A stretch of 64,000 bases of DNA from Bolinopsis microptera (lineage: Eukaryota > Ctenophora > Tentaculata > Lobata > Bolinopsidae): positions 8,262,675-8,326,674 of the forward strand of contig NC_087078.1 in the NCBI RefSeq assembly GCF_026151205.1. Reading direction: 5' to 3'. The notes beneath the pieces are model-generated. The model did no database searches. It saw nothing but the letters and a program-made list of their open reading frames with translations, and was not told where the DNA came from. The position numbers and the translations under genes were made by a program. How positions within the stretch are numbered: position 1 is the first letter of the stretch; the number at the start of each line of letters is the position of its first letter. Shown in pieces: positions 1 through 10,622 of this stretch.

Positions 1-1020
1 AATCACAAATCTCCAGTACTTATTAAAAATAAACTTTTTGGTATGAGGATGTAATAAGATTAAACTTAAAGATATGATGCCTATTTTAATCGAATCGTTG
101 AGCTGCATTGTCTCACGTTGCTGCACTGTTGTTGCTGCATTGTCTCACGCTGTATTGTCTCAGATCACGTTATACACCGTCAAAATTTGTAGAGTAGATG
201 GACATATTAATATTTGTTTACTGATGATCGTGACAATTATACAAACATCGTAAAAGTTAAAACCAACAATTTCAAATGCACGAATTGTAGATATAAGATA
301 TTGCAGCTTTGATTTAAAAATCCTTTAGTAATTTAATTTAAGCTGCAGGTCTTCATAACTTAAAGTTCATTAATTTAATGAAAAACGACTCGTACTCTTT
401 ATTACAAACAAGATCAAATGTTTACCAATTAACTATAATTATATAACTGTATAAAAACCTGCAATGCAATATGAATGAAACGTTATATTAGCGTAAAGGC
501 TAAATTAAATCATATATTAATACGGTAATCTCATAATCTGGCACGTTTAACAAAATTGGTCGTTTTGCACATGCTCTACCAGAGAGCCACCATTAAATTG
601 CAGCTGTTGTGAATTCGTATAATTTGCCAATTTCGTGCATCTTCAGAAATTTGTTCAATAAAATTCCTGCAACCAAATTCTTGTAATAAATGGTGCTTCT
701 CTCATGTTGAAAGCTTTCATATGCTTGATCGGCTTTTTTACCGACACCACAAAATAAAACAAAGATAACGCGATGCTATAATACTGCTACAATTACAAAG
801 ACTCGTACACCATATAGGTCTTTGTGTTTTCTTGATGACTGGCATTATTTGAGTATATTAATGGTACATACATTGTATTGTATTAAATCTTCATAGTTTG
901 TGATACTGATAGACACTAAAGAGCTAAGCTAGGCCACACAAAAGATGGTGTTCTGCCGAAAAATTCATGAAAATACACTGCAACATTTCGTAATTGAATA
1001 CTTTAATACCGTATTATTTG
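1..1020. other. AT-rich stretch, no gene seen
   Basis: Only short random ORFs and AT-rich sequence are visible. I see no splice-bounded exon, RNA gene or clear repeat. Confidence 0.5.
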
Positions 1021-1023
1021 AGT

Positions 1024-1071
1024 ACTAGTGTAACCCGTGCCTACGGCCGGGACTTCACTATCGCAGTTGAA
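1024..1071 (+). repeat. 48-bp dispersed repeat, copy A
   Basis: A 48-bp segment beginning ACTAGTGTAACCCGTGCC is found again in reverse orientation at 63232-63279, with 46 of 48 positions identical. The flanks do not match, so the shared unit is short. It may be the end of a dispersed element. No coding meaning is apparent. Confidence 0.75.
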
Positions 1072-2299
1072 GTGCAAAAATATAAACCCGCCTATTATAT
1101 TCGAACGAAATGATAAAGCACAAATTAAATAAAAGTAGAACTTGACTGTCAGCTGAACAATATAGAAACAGTCTCCTTCCTATTACTACGTTGTGTGATC
1201 ATGCAATAACCCCTAATTCTCTAATTGCTAATAGTATCAGTTAGGGCAATATGGATAATATTTTCTGAGAACTAATTTGCCACAAGCATTTCTGTGCCGA
1301 AATATGTTGTCCATAGTCCCAGGAACCACTCCAAAGAGTTTTAAAAGTAGATCCGATTGGAACAACTACTCAACTAGCCAGAGCATATTTTCTCCTAAGA
1401 ATAAACTTCAAACATTTGTTTCTGCCATAAGGAAAGCTTTCAGGAGAAAATGGCAGCGTGACTTCGCATTACAATCTATTTTAGCAGCTCTGCAAAAGAA
1501 ACATAAAAGCATGGTCAGTAAAGCCGGATGATGTAGTCGTTGTTGCGAATCCTTCATTTGAGAATCGCAGTTTTTGTCGCCACTGGCTATCATTATTTTT
1601 TGACACTATGGTCGATTTAGTATAAGCTTTAGTATCCCAACAGGCTATATTGAAAAGAAATATTAAAACTTTAACTAAAACAAGAACAACTTCTTTTTTA
1701 AAGCAATATAGAAAGCAGACGCTCGGTATTACTGCTAGTGCTACAAATCTGCAATGTACGAATCTGAGATAACACACAGATGGCCAGAAAACACACAGCT
1801 GCAGCTAGATACATCACCATTGCACATCTTTTCATATATTGTACATGATACCCAGTAGCCATATCATGTAATATAATGCACAATCTGTACATGTAAACTG
1901 TAAAGATCAACTGATAACAAGGTATTCGCAACTCTAACAAGAAGGCAGCTGCACGAGAACCACTACTGACTACATGCAAATGATCTGAACGTAACCAATG
2001 ACTCCTGTTGTACATGTGGAACCTTGACTTTAACCTTGTTAAACTAATATATAAGTATTGGTCAGCTTATTTCTGGGCGGATCAAGCTGAGGGCGGTATG
2101 AATTATGGTCGGGCCTAATTATAAGCAGATGTAAATTTCTTCAATATAATATGTCACACACGAGTTTTATTTTTGCAACCTTCAAAGAATTTCGACTCTT
2201 CGGATATAACTTTTGGTCGTCAATAAATTCCATGATTGTTGGTTTCATTTGAGCTAAATCAAACAGTAAGTATTAAACGAACTACAAACTAATGTAAAG
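1072..2299. other. Non-coding stretch, no gene seen
   Basis: ORFs of up to about 105 codons on both strands overlap each other and lack domain-like composition. Nothing here can be supported as a gene. Confidence 0.45.
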
Positions 2300-3110
2300 A
2301 ATAACCGGCAAGTTTCCATAAACGATATTTTATGATCGGCGCCGATAATCGCTTATTGAGCGCTTTCTCGGCGCTTTTTTTTTTAAAAACCGTTTATAAT
2401 CGATTTTTTTACGATTATAAACGGTTCAAAAAAAAATCGCTTATAATCGACTATAATTGATGTCATAATTCAAAAAAGCGCTTTTTTGAATTTAAAAGCG
2501 CTTATAAGCGCTTTTAAGCGCTTACTAGCGTCGCTGAGCGATTTGAAAGCGGTTTTCCAGTAGGATTGGCGCCAAAAACGGGTGGATAAGCGGTTGGCCG
2601 GATAAGCGATTCGTAGGCGCTTTTTTGAACCATTTATAAGCGATTATAAGCGCTTATAAGTGGGGTACAATTTAGCTGTTTGTAAAGCGCAAATAAAGCG
2701 CTTATAAGCGCTTTTAAAATTGAGTCAGGAAAACGCTATATTACATCTTATAACCGCTTATAATCGATTATAATCGCTTTTTTAGAAATCGCTTATAACG
2801 GCTAATTCATCGCTATTTTACCGCTTTTACCACTTTTCCTATCATCCATGGCCAGGTGAGCAGGAATTAAAAAGCGCTTATAAGCGCTTTTTCGATGCTG
2901 CCCCTAACCTGGTCGGAACGGGGTAGTGCCCGGAATTTAAAAGCGCTTATAAGCGCTTTTTCAATGCTGCCCCTTACCTGGTCGGAACGGGGGAGTGCCC
3001 GGAATTAAAAAGCGCTTATAAGCGATTTCTCAATACCCCTTTACCTGGTCGGAACTGGAAATCAGAGTGCCCGCTTATAAGTGCTTTTCTGTGCAACCTG
3101 GGTCTGGGGT

Positions 3111-3990
3111 GCACCGGCAGAGTCAGGATTTAAAAGCGCTTATAGGCACTTATGATCGCTTTTCTACCGCTTTTCCTATCACCCATGGCCTGGTTGACAG
3201 GAATTAGAAAGCGCTTATAAGCACTTTTTCAATGCTGCACCTAACCCGGTCGGAACGGGGGAGTGCCCGGAATTAAAAAGCGCTTATAAGCGATTTCTCA
3301 ATTACCCTTAACCTGGTCGGAACTGGAAATCAGAGTGCCCGCTTATAAGTGCTTTTCTGTGCAACCTGGGGTGCACCGGCAGAGTCAGGATTTAAAAGCG
3401 CTTATGATCGCTTTTCTACCGCTTTTCCTATCACCCATGGCCTGGTTGGCAAGAATTAGAAAGCGCTTATAAGCGCTTTTTCAATGCTGCCCCTAACCTG
3501 GTCGGAACGGGGGAGTGCCCGGAATTAAAAAGCGCTTATAAGCGATTTCTCAATTACCCTTAACCTGGTCGGAACTGGAAATCAGAGTGCCCGCTTATAA
3601 GTGCTTTTCTGTGCAATCTGGGGTGCACCGGCAGAGTCAGGATTTAAAAGCGCTTATGATCGCTTTTCTACCGCTTTTCCTATCACCCATGGCCTGGTTG
3701 GCAAGAATTAGAAAGCGCTTATAAGCGCTTTTTCAATGCTGCCCCTAACCTGGTCGGAACGGGGGAGTGCCCGGAATTAAAAAGCGCTTATAAGCGATTT
3801 CTCAATTACCCTTAACCTGGTCGGAACTGGAAATCAGAGTGCCCGCTTATTGCTTATAATTGCTGTTCTGTGCAACCTGGGGTCACCGGCAGAGTCAGGA
3901 TTTAAAAGCGCTTATAGGCGCTTATGATCGCTTATCTACCGCTTTTCCTATCGCCCATGGCCTGGTTGGCAGGAATTAGAAAGCGCTTAT
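3111..3990 (+). repeat. About 255-bp tandem modules in left foldback arm
   Basis: The marker CACCGGCAGAGTCAGG recurs near 3112, 3374, 3626 and 3885, giving periods of roughly 250-262 bp. Each module contains a CCATGGCCTGGTTG block, a GTCGGAACGGGG block and several GCGCTTATAAGCGC palindromes. Inverted versions occupy 5340-6300 in the other arm. The modules probably spread by unequal exchange. Confidence 0.85.
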
Positions 3991-4663
3991 AAGCACTTTT
4001 TCAATGCTGCCCCTAGGCCCTAGCCTGGTCGGAACGGGGGAGTGCCCGGAATTAAAGAGCGCTTATAAGCGCTTTCTCAATGCCCCTTAACCTGGTTAAA
4101 GTCGCGTAATTTGACCAAATTCGTTGATTTTTGTCGTATTATTTCGGACACTTTCCTTGTAAGTCTATGAGTAAGCTCACCAATTTGTGTTGCAATCGGA
4201 GGTCGGGAAGGATACTCAATATCTATTTGTTTGAAGAAAATTGTGCTGGCCGAAATTAGCGCTAAAAAACCATACTACTATACAGTCGGCACGCGCGGCT
4301 TTCACCTAACCATGTGCTTTCGCGCCACTGCGGGCGCGCTTGTTTCACAAGTCAAGTTTTTACCGCCGTGAGGCGGGCGCGCGCTACTGCAAGCGCAAGG
4401 GCTCTGGATAGAGCAACGCGCGGCTCACTGTCGAAGTGTCGATGGCGCACTACATATCTGGATAAAGCAACGGCAGCACGAAGGCACATGGTTAGGTGCA
4501 AAATAATCGAACATGCAGAAACTGTTAGGTTTATTGCATTGTATATCATGTGTACGCTTATTTTTATATAAAAACCGGCTCTTGCTAATTCGCTCGCCCA
4601 AAAATTTCACGTGACCTTGGTTTTTATGGTTTTGCAGCCGTACAAAACAGTTTTACATAAACC

Positions 4664-4742
4664 CTAATCCCAACCCTAACCCTAACCATAACCATAACCC
4701 CGAAGCTATCCATAACCCGCGTACCACAACCCTAACCCTAAC
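4664..4742 (-). repeat. Interstitial telomere-like repeats (TTAGGG complement)
   Basis: Runs of CCCTAA and the variant CCATAA occur in two short blocks, 4664-4699 and about 4728-4742. They are complementary to the TTAGGG telomere repeat common to most animals. They lie in the central part of the foldback element between its arms, not at a chromosome end. Confidence 0.75.
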
Positions 4743-5251
4743 ATGAGCCCTAAACAATCGAAATCATGTTTTACTACTGTACTAGCCTGTTACGTGACTA
4801 AAACGGTTTTTGCCTATGTAACTCTCCAGGGAAGTATTTTTACCCTACTTCATGGCGGGTGATATTTTACCCTACAATACACCGATTCAGATCAATATCA
4901 TACCCAAAGGCCTTTTCACAAGAATTTTCTTAAAATTTGGGCGAGCGATTTCAAGCGCTTTACAATTTCTGACAATTATTGTTGGAGAACTTTGCCGCGC
5001 CGTGCACTTAGCCTTCTTGCTTGGCTTCTAGATCGCCAGTCAAACAACTATGTTTAAATCCATGTTGATAAATGATAGATAAAGCGGTTAAAACCAGTAA
5101 TAAAAAGTGATTGTAATCGCTTAACCGCTTTTCAAATCCTGACTCCCGCCTGTGCATGACAGGTTTAGGGGCATCGAGAAAAGCGCTTATAAGCGCATTT
5201 AAATTTCGTGCACTCCAGGTGAACGGATGTTCAGATTTGTGCTTATAATTG

Positions 5252-5336
5252 TAAGTTTATAACTTACCAGGACGCACGCCGAGTTGGACTCAACGTAATA
5301 TTTGAAACAAATATTTTACGAGTATCGCCTGTTAAG
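5252..5336 (+). repeat. Block shared with the swiprosin-gene intron
   Basis: This segment contains TTACCAGGACGC, CGCCGAGTTGGACTC and ATTTTACGAGTATC in order. A diverged copy with the same order lies at about 15567-15680 in the last intron of the EF-hand gene. It is a dispersed repeat captured in, or part of, the foldback core. Confidence 0.65.
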
Positions 5337-6824
5337 CTTATAAGCGCTTTCTAATTCCTGGCACTCTCCCTTATAAGCGCTTTCTAATTTCGGGTACTCC
5401 CCCGTTCCGACCAGGTTAGGGGCAGCATTGAATAAGCGCTCGCGCTTATAAGCGCTTTCTAATTCCTGCCAACCAGCCCATGGGTGATGGGAAAAGCGGT
5501 AGATAAGCGATCATAAGCGCCTATAAGCGCTTTTAAATCCTGACTCTGCCGGTGCACCCCAGGTTGCTCAGAAAAGCACATACGAATGGGCACTCTCCAG
5601 TTCCGACGTACCAGGTTGAGGGGAATTGAGAAATCGCTTATAAGCGCTTTTTAATTCCGGGCACTCCCCCGTTCCGACCAGGTTAGGGGCAGCATTGAAA
5701 AAGTGCTTATAAGCGCTTTTTAATTCCGGGCACTACCCCGTTCCGACCAGGTTAGTGGCAGCATTGAAAAAGCGCTTATAAGCGCTTTCTAATTCCTGCC
5801 AACCAGGCCATGGGCGATAGGAAAGCGGTAGAAAAGCAATCATAAGCGCCTATAAGCGCTTTTAAATCCTGACTCTGCCGGTGCACCCCAGCTTGCATTG
5901 AAAAGCACTTATAAGCGGGCACCCTGATTTCCAGTTCTGACCAGGTTAAGGGGAATTGAGAAATTGCTTATAAGCGCTTATTAATTCCAGGCACTCTCCA
6001 GTTCCGACCAGGTTAAGGGGAATTGAGAAATCGCTTATAAGCGCTTTTTAATTCCGGGCACTCCCCCGTTCCGACCAGGTTAGGGGCAGCATTGAAAAAG
6101 CGCTTATAAGGGTTTTTAAATTCCGGGCCCTCCCCCGTTCCGACCAGGTTAGGGGCAGCATTGAAAAAGCGATTATAAGCGCTTTTAAATTCCGGGCACT
6201 ACCCCGTTCCGACCAGGTTAGGGGCAGCATCGAAAAAGCGCTTATAAGCGCTTTTTAATTCCTGCTCACCTGGCCATGGATGATAGGAAAAGTGGTAAAA
6301 GCGGTAAAATAGCGATGAATTAGCCGTTATAAGCGATTTCTAAAAAAGCGATTATAATCGATTATAAGCGGTTATAAGATGTAATATAGCGTTTTCCTGA
6401 CTCAATTTTAAAAGCGCTTATAAGCGCTTTATTTGCGCTTTACAAACAGCTAAATTGTACCCCACTTATAAGCGCTTATAATCGCTTATAAATGGTTCAA
6501 AAAAGCGCCTACGAATCGCTTATCCGGCCAACCGCTTATCCACCCGTTTTTGGCGCCAATCTTACTGGAAAACCGCTTTCAAATCGCTCAGCGACGCTAG
6601 TAAGCGCTTAAAAGCGCTTATAAGCGCTTTTAAATTTAAAAAAGCGCTTTTTTGAATTATGACATCAATTATAGTCGATTATAAGCGATTTTTTTTGAAC
6701 CGTTTATAATCGTAAAAAAATCGATTATAAACGGTTTTTTAAAAAAAAAGCGCCGAGAAAGCGCTCAATAAGCGATTATCGGCGCCGATCATAAAATATC
6801 GTTTATGGAAACTTGCCGAATAAC

Positions 6825-7378
6825 CAACACAAGTATCCAGACCCTAACGACAAGTTTATTTCAACAAGTCGAGAATGTTTGAAATCTGATAAGAACCATG
6901 TACTTAATTTATATTCATATTTATATTTATATGTGTATAATACCCTATAATAATATTTTCATAATACCCGTATAATACGAGCAAATCAGTGTGGGCGGCA
7001 AAAATTACGAGCGACCCAAATAATCAGCAGTAAAGAGGGGGCATGTTACTCAAATGAGGACCGTTCGTAAAAATGCCGATAAGACACGGATAAATTTGTA
7101 TGGATAAATTGGGATGCCATTAGAAAGCCTCCAAATGTCAAGAAACACTACTTATTTTATCCTTAACTCTTGTTTAAACGGCCTCGGGTCATTAGCGTAA
7201 TAAATGATTTCATTACCATTGTTATTTGTATACTGCTGAGTGACTTTATATTGGTATAATTGTCGTAGTTGGTGCTTTTGAAGCAACCAATTCCTTGATG
7301 ATGACTGAAGCTATTCATATCAAAGCCAATCAAGCCCTTGCCGCTATACCTAAGTGACAATGCCACCCATGTTGAATA
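6825..7378. other. Non-coding stretch, no gene seen
   Basis: AT-rich sequence after the foldback element. The only ORFs are short and unsupported. Confidence 0.45.
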
Positions 7379-7380
7379 AT

Positions 7381-7403
7381 CAATTGATCAATTGATCAAT
7401 TGA
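7381..7403. repeat. Short CAATTGAT tandem palindrome
   Basis: About three iterations of CAATTGAT, itself close to self-complementary, form a small hairpin-capable tract. Confidence 0.7.
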
Positions 7404-7578
7404 TAACACCAATGAGGAAGGCGCTGATACGCAATGAAGAACATTGGCGCCTACGAGAAAAAGCTGAATTAGTCATTAAACCTTTGCTTATTTGATGGTT
7501 ATTATAATCCATATCATTCATTCTTATTATAATTATACAGTAAATGAATGTATTATACAGTAAATGAATGTATTAAGT

Positions 7579-7639
7579 TAGTTATACATCAATCACAATT
7601 GTGATTGATGTATAACTAGTCGCGAAATTTCGCGACTAG
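7579..7639. repeat. Two overlapping perfect palindromes (40 bp and 24 bp)
   Basis: Bases 7579-7618 are a perfect 40-bp palindrome centred on CACAATTGTG. Bases 7616-7639 are a perfect 24-bp palindrome centred on CGCGAAATTTCGCG. They overlap by three bases. Just upstream, a 19-bp TATACAGTAAATGAATGTAT-like unit is repeated twice. Either could extrude as a cruciform or be the footprint of a palindromic element. No gene is adjacent. Confidence 0.85.
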
Positions 7640-8135
7640 AGTCTTAAAAGAAAGTAGTCAAATATTTTGATATTTTGGGCGATTATTTGCCTAATGATTT
7701 TCGGATAACTGACATGTCAAATTATGCACGCATGTCAGCTGTCACCATGGCAACGTATGTCATTCTCGTCACTGCCGAGAAATTTCATATGTTCGTAATC
7801 ACATGCGCGGTAATGTTCCAAACATTTGCAGTGAGCATTAATTTGTTGCAAACTTGGTCAATTGGTTTCCAGTGAAGGTAAATGTTAATGTTGTAAATAA
7901 CTCACCGACAAAATTTGAACCAACACAAATAGAGGAATCACACTTGTCAGACGTTGCTCGGCCTTCTGCAGATCTCTTTGTAAAACTAAATCTAACAGCT
8001 GAATTTCTACGTCATTCACAATCTGCAGAAATAATCTATTCGAAGACGCGCTTGATTTATTGGATTTAAGTAATGTATATGGAAAGTGAGAGACACAATC
8101 AGATGAATTAATTTTTGCTAGTACGTAATGCAAAG
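7640..8135. other. Non-coding stretch, no gene seen
   Basis: Overlapping ORFs of 66-82 codons on both strands have no recognisable composition or splice context. Confidence 0.4.
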
Positions 8136-8176
8136 ATTTTCAACAAGACTAATCTCCGATTAGTCTTGTTGAAAAT
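8136..8176. repeat. Perfect 19-bp stem hairpin
   Basis: The arm ATTTTCAACAAGACTAATC is followed by a 3-base spacer and its exact inverse complement. It is hairpin-forming and non-coding, and the function is unknown. Confidence 0.85.
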
Positions 8177-8844
8177 AATCATTTATATTATTTGCTGTGC
8201 GATTACTAATAGTCAGTTAAAGATATTTTATCTACCTTCGATCCCACCTAAAAGATTCACCGGTTACAAAAGATAGTTTGATCTTGGTCGGGTCAAAGAT
8301 ATCGGCAACATTTGCTTTTAATTTTTAAAGGTTTTAGTCACGTGACAAAAAGAATGGAATTGATTGGATGTTTCTCAAACCTGGTTTGAAATTTTATCTT
8401 TAGCAGATAAAACCAATCGATAATCACAAATCACAAAATTGTGTAACTTTAATTCCGTTCATATTGCTACGTTAACAGTTTCAGATTTGCAATGCAGGTA
8501 AACGTTTTAGTAATTTTATATGTACGTTAGCGTCCTCGGAAGATTGTCCTCAGAAGATTGTTGTTAGATTGTACCGCACACGGAAATGGCAAACTTGGCA
8601 GAGTGAACTACAAACTAAAGCCTAACTTTCCTTTGTTCAACACAATCAAGTCTGATTTAAAAGTTAGAGGTTTAGATTATTTAGAGGATCTGTTAATAAG
8701 CACAGAGATAAATGGATATTATTACTTAACGGACTAGATTGTTTGTTCTCTACAGACTAGAGTCTGAATAGGGAGTTTGTGTTGCGTTTAACTTTTGTAT
8801 CATATCAATCAAAGACGAGCCTAGTTATAATATCCTTTTGTAGG
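8177..8844. other. Non-coding stretch, no gene seen
   Basis: AT-rich, with no supported gene or large repeat. Confidence 0.4.
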
Positions 8845-9010
8845 TTTGGTCGTACTTTTAGTCATACTTTTAGACGTGCTTTTAGACGTGCTTTTAGTCG
8901 TGCTTTTAGTCGTGCTTTTAGACGTGCTTTTAGTCGTGGTTTTAGTCGTACTTTTAGTCGTACTTTTAGTCGTACTTTTAGTCGTACTTTTGGTCGTATG
9001 TTTTAGTCGT
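8845..9010 (+). repeat. 12-bp minisatellite
   Basis: About 13 copies of a 12-bp unit of the form TTTTAGTCGTAC / TTTTAGACGTGC. The period is divisible by three, so one frame stays open and would read as repeated Phe-Ser/Arg-Arg-Thr/Ala. That frame is a by-product of the repeat and is not credible as a gene. Confidence 0.9.
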
Positions 9011-10489
9011 ATTTAAATAATTTTTGGATTGCATCAATTTGGCAATCAGTTTTCCGATCAGGTATAATTCCCGAATCACAAGCTAGAAGATGTTTTGTGA
9101 CCGACAATAGTGTGACTCAGTACACGATGTATGATCACAACTACTTATAGTGATGTGACATGATCTTAAGTTGGTATGGATTTAACAAGCCCATGGTTTT
9201 ATAAATTAACAACTTACACCGTTATATATAATATTGACACCGTGAGCCCGGCATCTGTTACTTACCTTGTCCACACATGGTTGTCAGTTTAGCTTTAGTT
9301 CCCTGTTAACCAAGTATAAGCTAGCAGCTGGATGCAGTGATCACGATGCTGTGGAGGAGTTTAACTTTAGTATTTCCGTTGAACTATCGCAGAAAAATGA
9401 TATTTTGACAGTTCGTAAACGTCTTGTGAGCTGCACACTTAAATACTACGTAATGTTTACTCTTGTAGTTCTCCAGAAGATATTTTGTATCTGCAATTTT
9501 CGTGCCGCTAAGATTCTACATCGCTTCATGATCAAATCTGCAAAATATCAACATCGAGTAACACTTATGAACTGTGAAGTAGGTACCGTAAACAGTAAAC
9601 ACCATTTCAAGATTACATAACATTAAAAAAGTAGGTACTTTCAGCATCGTATCAATACACGTGACGATAGAAAAGTAGGTACCTTCAGCATCGTATCTAC
9701 ACACATATAACACTGGTAAAGTTGACACATTGGCACCAGTCCAGATGAAACAAATTTACACCGCCTGCCTGCTTTTAATACATAGCTAGATATAGCGCGG
9801 CTGTATTTCACTATTTTTTGAGTTGACATAGTCTGTTGTGAAAATAATTCGACATTTCCCACTTTTATTCGGCTTCATCCCTGGTGTTGCCGCCGATAAA
9901 CATGTTTTGTCGTTGTAGATATTATCGGTGTCCACATTTCTACATTTTGAAGTAGACAGCTTGTCATATTTTTACCATCCTTTACTAATAAGGCGGTCAC
10001 GTATTCTCTGATAAAGTATACAACCGTACAACAATTAAAAATACCAGGTAAGTTATTCCGTTATCGAATAAATGAAACCTACGTGTTATCTGTTGGCACG
10101 ATCGTCTGGCTTTTAATTGAATCATTCGTGCTGTTAGGATGTTTTCATTAAGCCTTTATGCGTTAATACCTCTCGCATACAAAATATGCTATTTTGAACA
10201 GTTCCTGTTTCGCAATTGTTCGATAAAGTCAGTTTGATTTTGCAAATTATTACAAATCTTGTTTCTTCTATAATCGGTTGTGGTTCTACCAGCAAGAATT
10301 TACATTTTGTAGAGCTATAACTAGGTGAATTACATTTTAGGATAGATTGATGTCGAGATTTTGGTTTTGAGTCAATACAATCAATCATTATTTTTGTTCT
10401 CTTAGCTTTTGCTTAAGTATGGCAATTTTTGAAACATCTTTTCTTGAAATTTTAACATGTCATCCTCAAAGATCAGATTGTGTTTGGGC
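9011..10489. other. Non-coding stretch with short direct repeats
   Basis: An approximately 20-bp motif GTAGGTAC(C/T)TTCAGCATCG occurs at about 9630 and 9676. ORFs of up to 117 codons overlap on opposite strands and have no recognisable features. No gene is supported. Confidence 0.4.
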
Positions 10490-10605
10490 GAAGTGAGAAG
10501 TATAGAAAAGAGTGTGAAAAAAGTGAAAAGTGAAGGGTGAAAAGTGGGAGATTGAAGATTGGAGAGTGACGAGTGAAAATTGAAGATTGAAGAGTGACAT
10601 CTGCA
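10490..10605 (+). repeat. Purine-rich GTGAA/GAAGATTG degenerate repeats
   Basis: A strongly purine-biased tract of degenerate short repeats (GTGAAAAGTGAA, GATTGAAGATTG, GAGTGACGAGTG) lies directly before the first coding exon of the EF-hand gene. It is probably 5'UTR or promoter-proximal and could form triplex or act as a GAGA-type element; the role is inferred. Confidence 0.6.
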
Positions 10606-10622
10606 ACTTTAGAAATCTCACA

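Larger units (their letters stand above)
2306..6818. mobile_element. Foldback element, 4.5 kb, with giant inverted repeats
   Basis: The left end reads CGGCAAGTTTCCATAAACG and the right end is its exact inverse. The first 100 or so bases of each end, including the GGCGCCGAT block, are near-perfect inverted repeats. The six bases AATAAC immediately flank both ends (2300-2305 and 6819-6824) and are the candidate target-site duplication. Both arms (about 1.8 and 1.5 kb) are packed with the self-complementary motif AAGCGCTTATAAGCGCTT and variants. They also share longer modules containing CCTGGTCGGAACGGGGGAGT and CACCGGCAGAGTCAGG. The core (about 4100-5330) has no long ORF. This matches the general plan of foldback transposons, with long internally repetitive arms and no transposase; the family assignment is inferred. 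Confidence 0.85.

Noticed and set aside
6048-6230. 60-codon ORF with repeated LPLTWSERG
   Set aside because: Product of the foldback arm modules, not an independent gene.
2306-6818. CRISPR array
   Set aside because: Spacing is irregular, the repeats are self-complementary and inverted between arms, and the host is an animal genome.
8779-9006. 75-codon Phe-Ser-Arg repeat ORF
   Set aside because: Translation of a 12-bp minisatellite.
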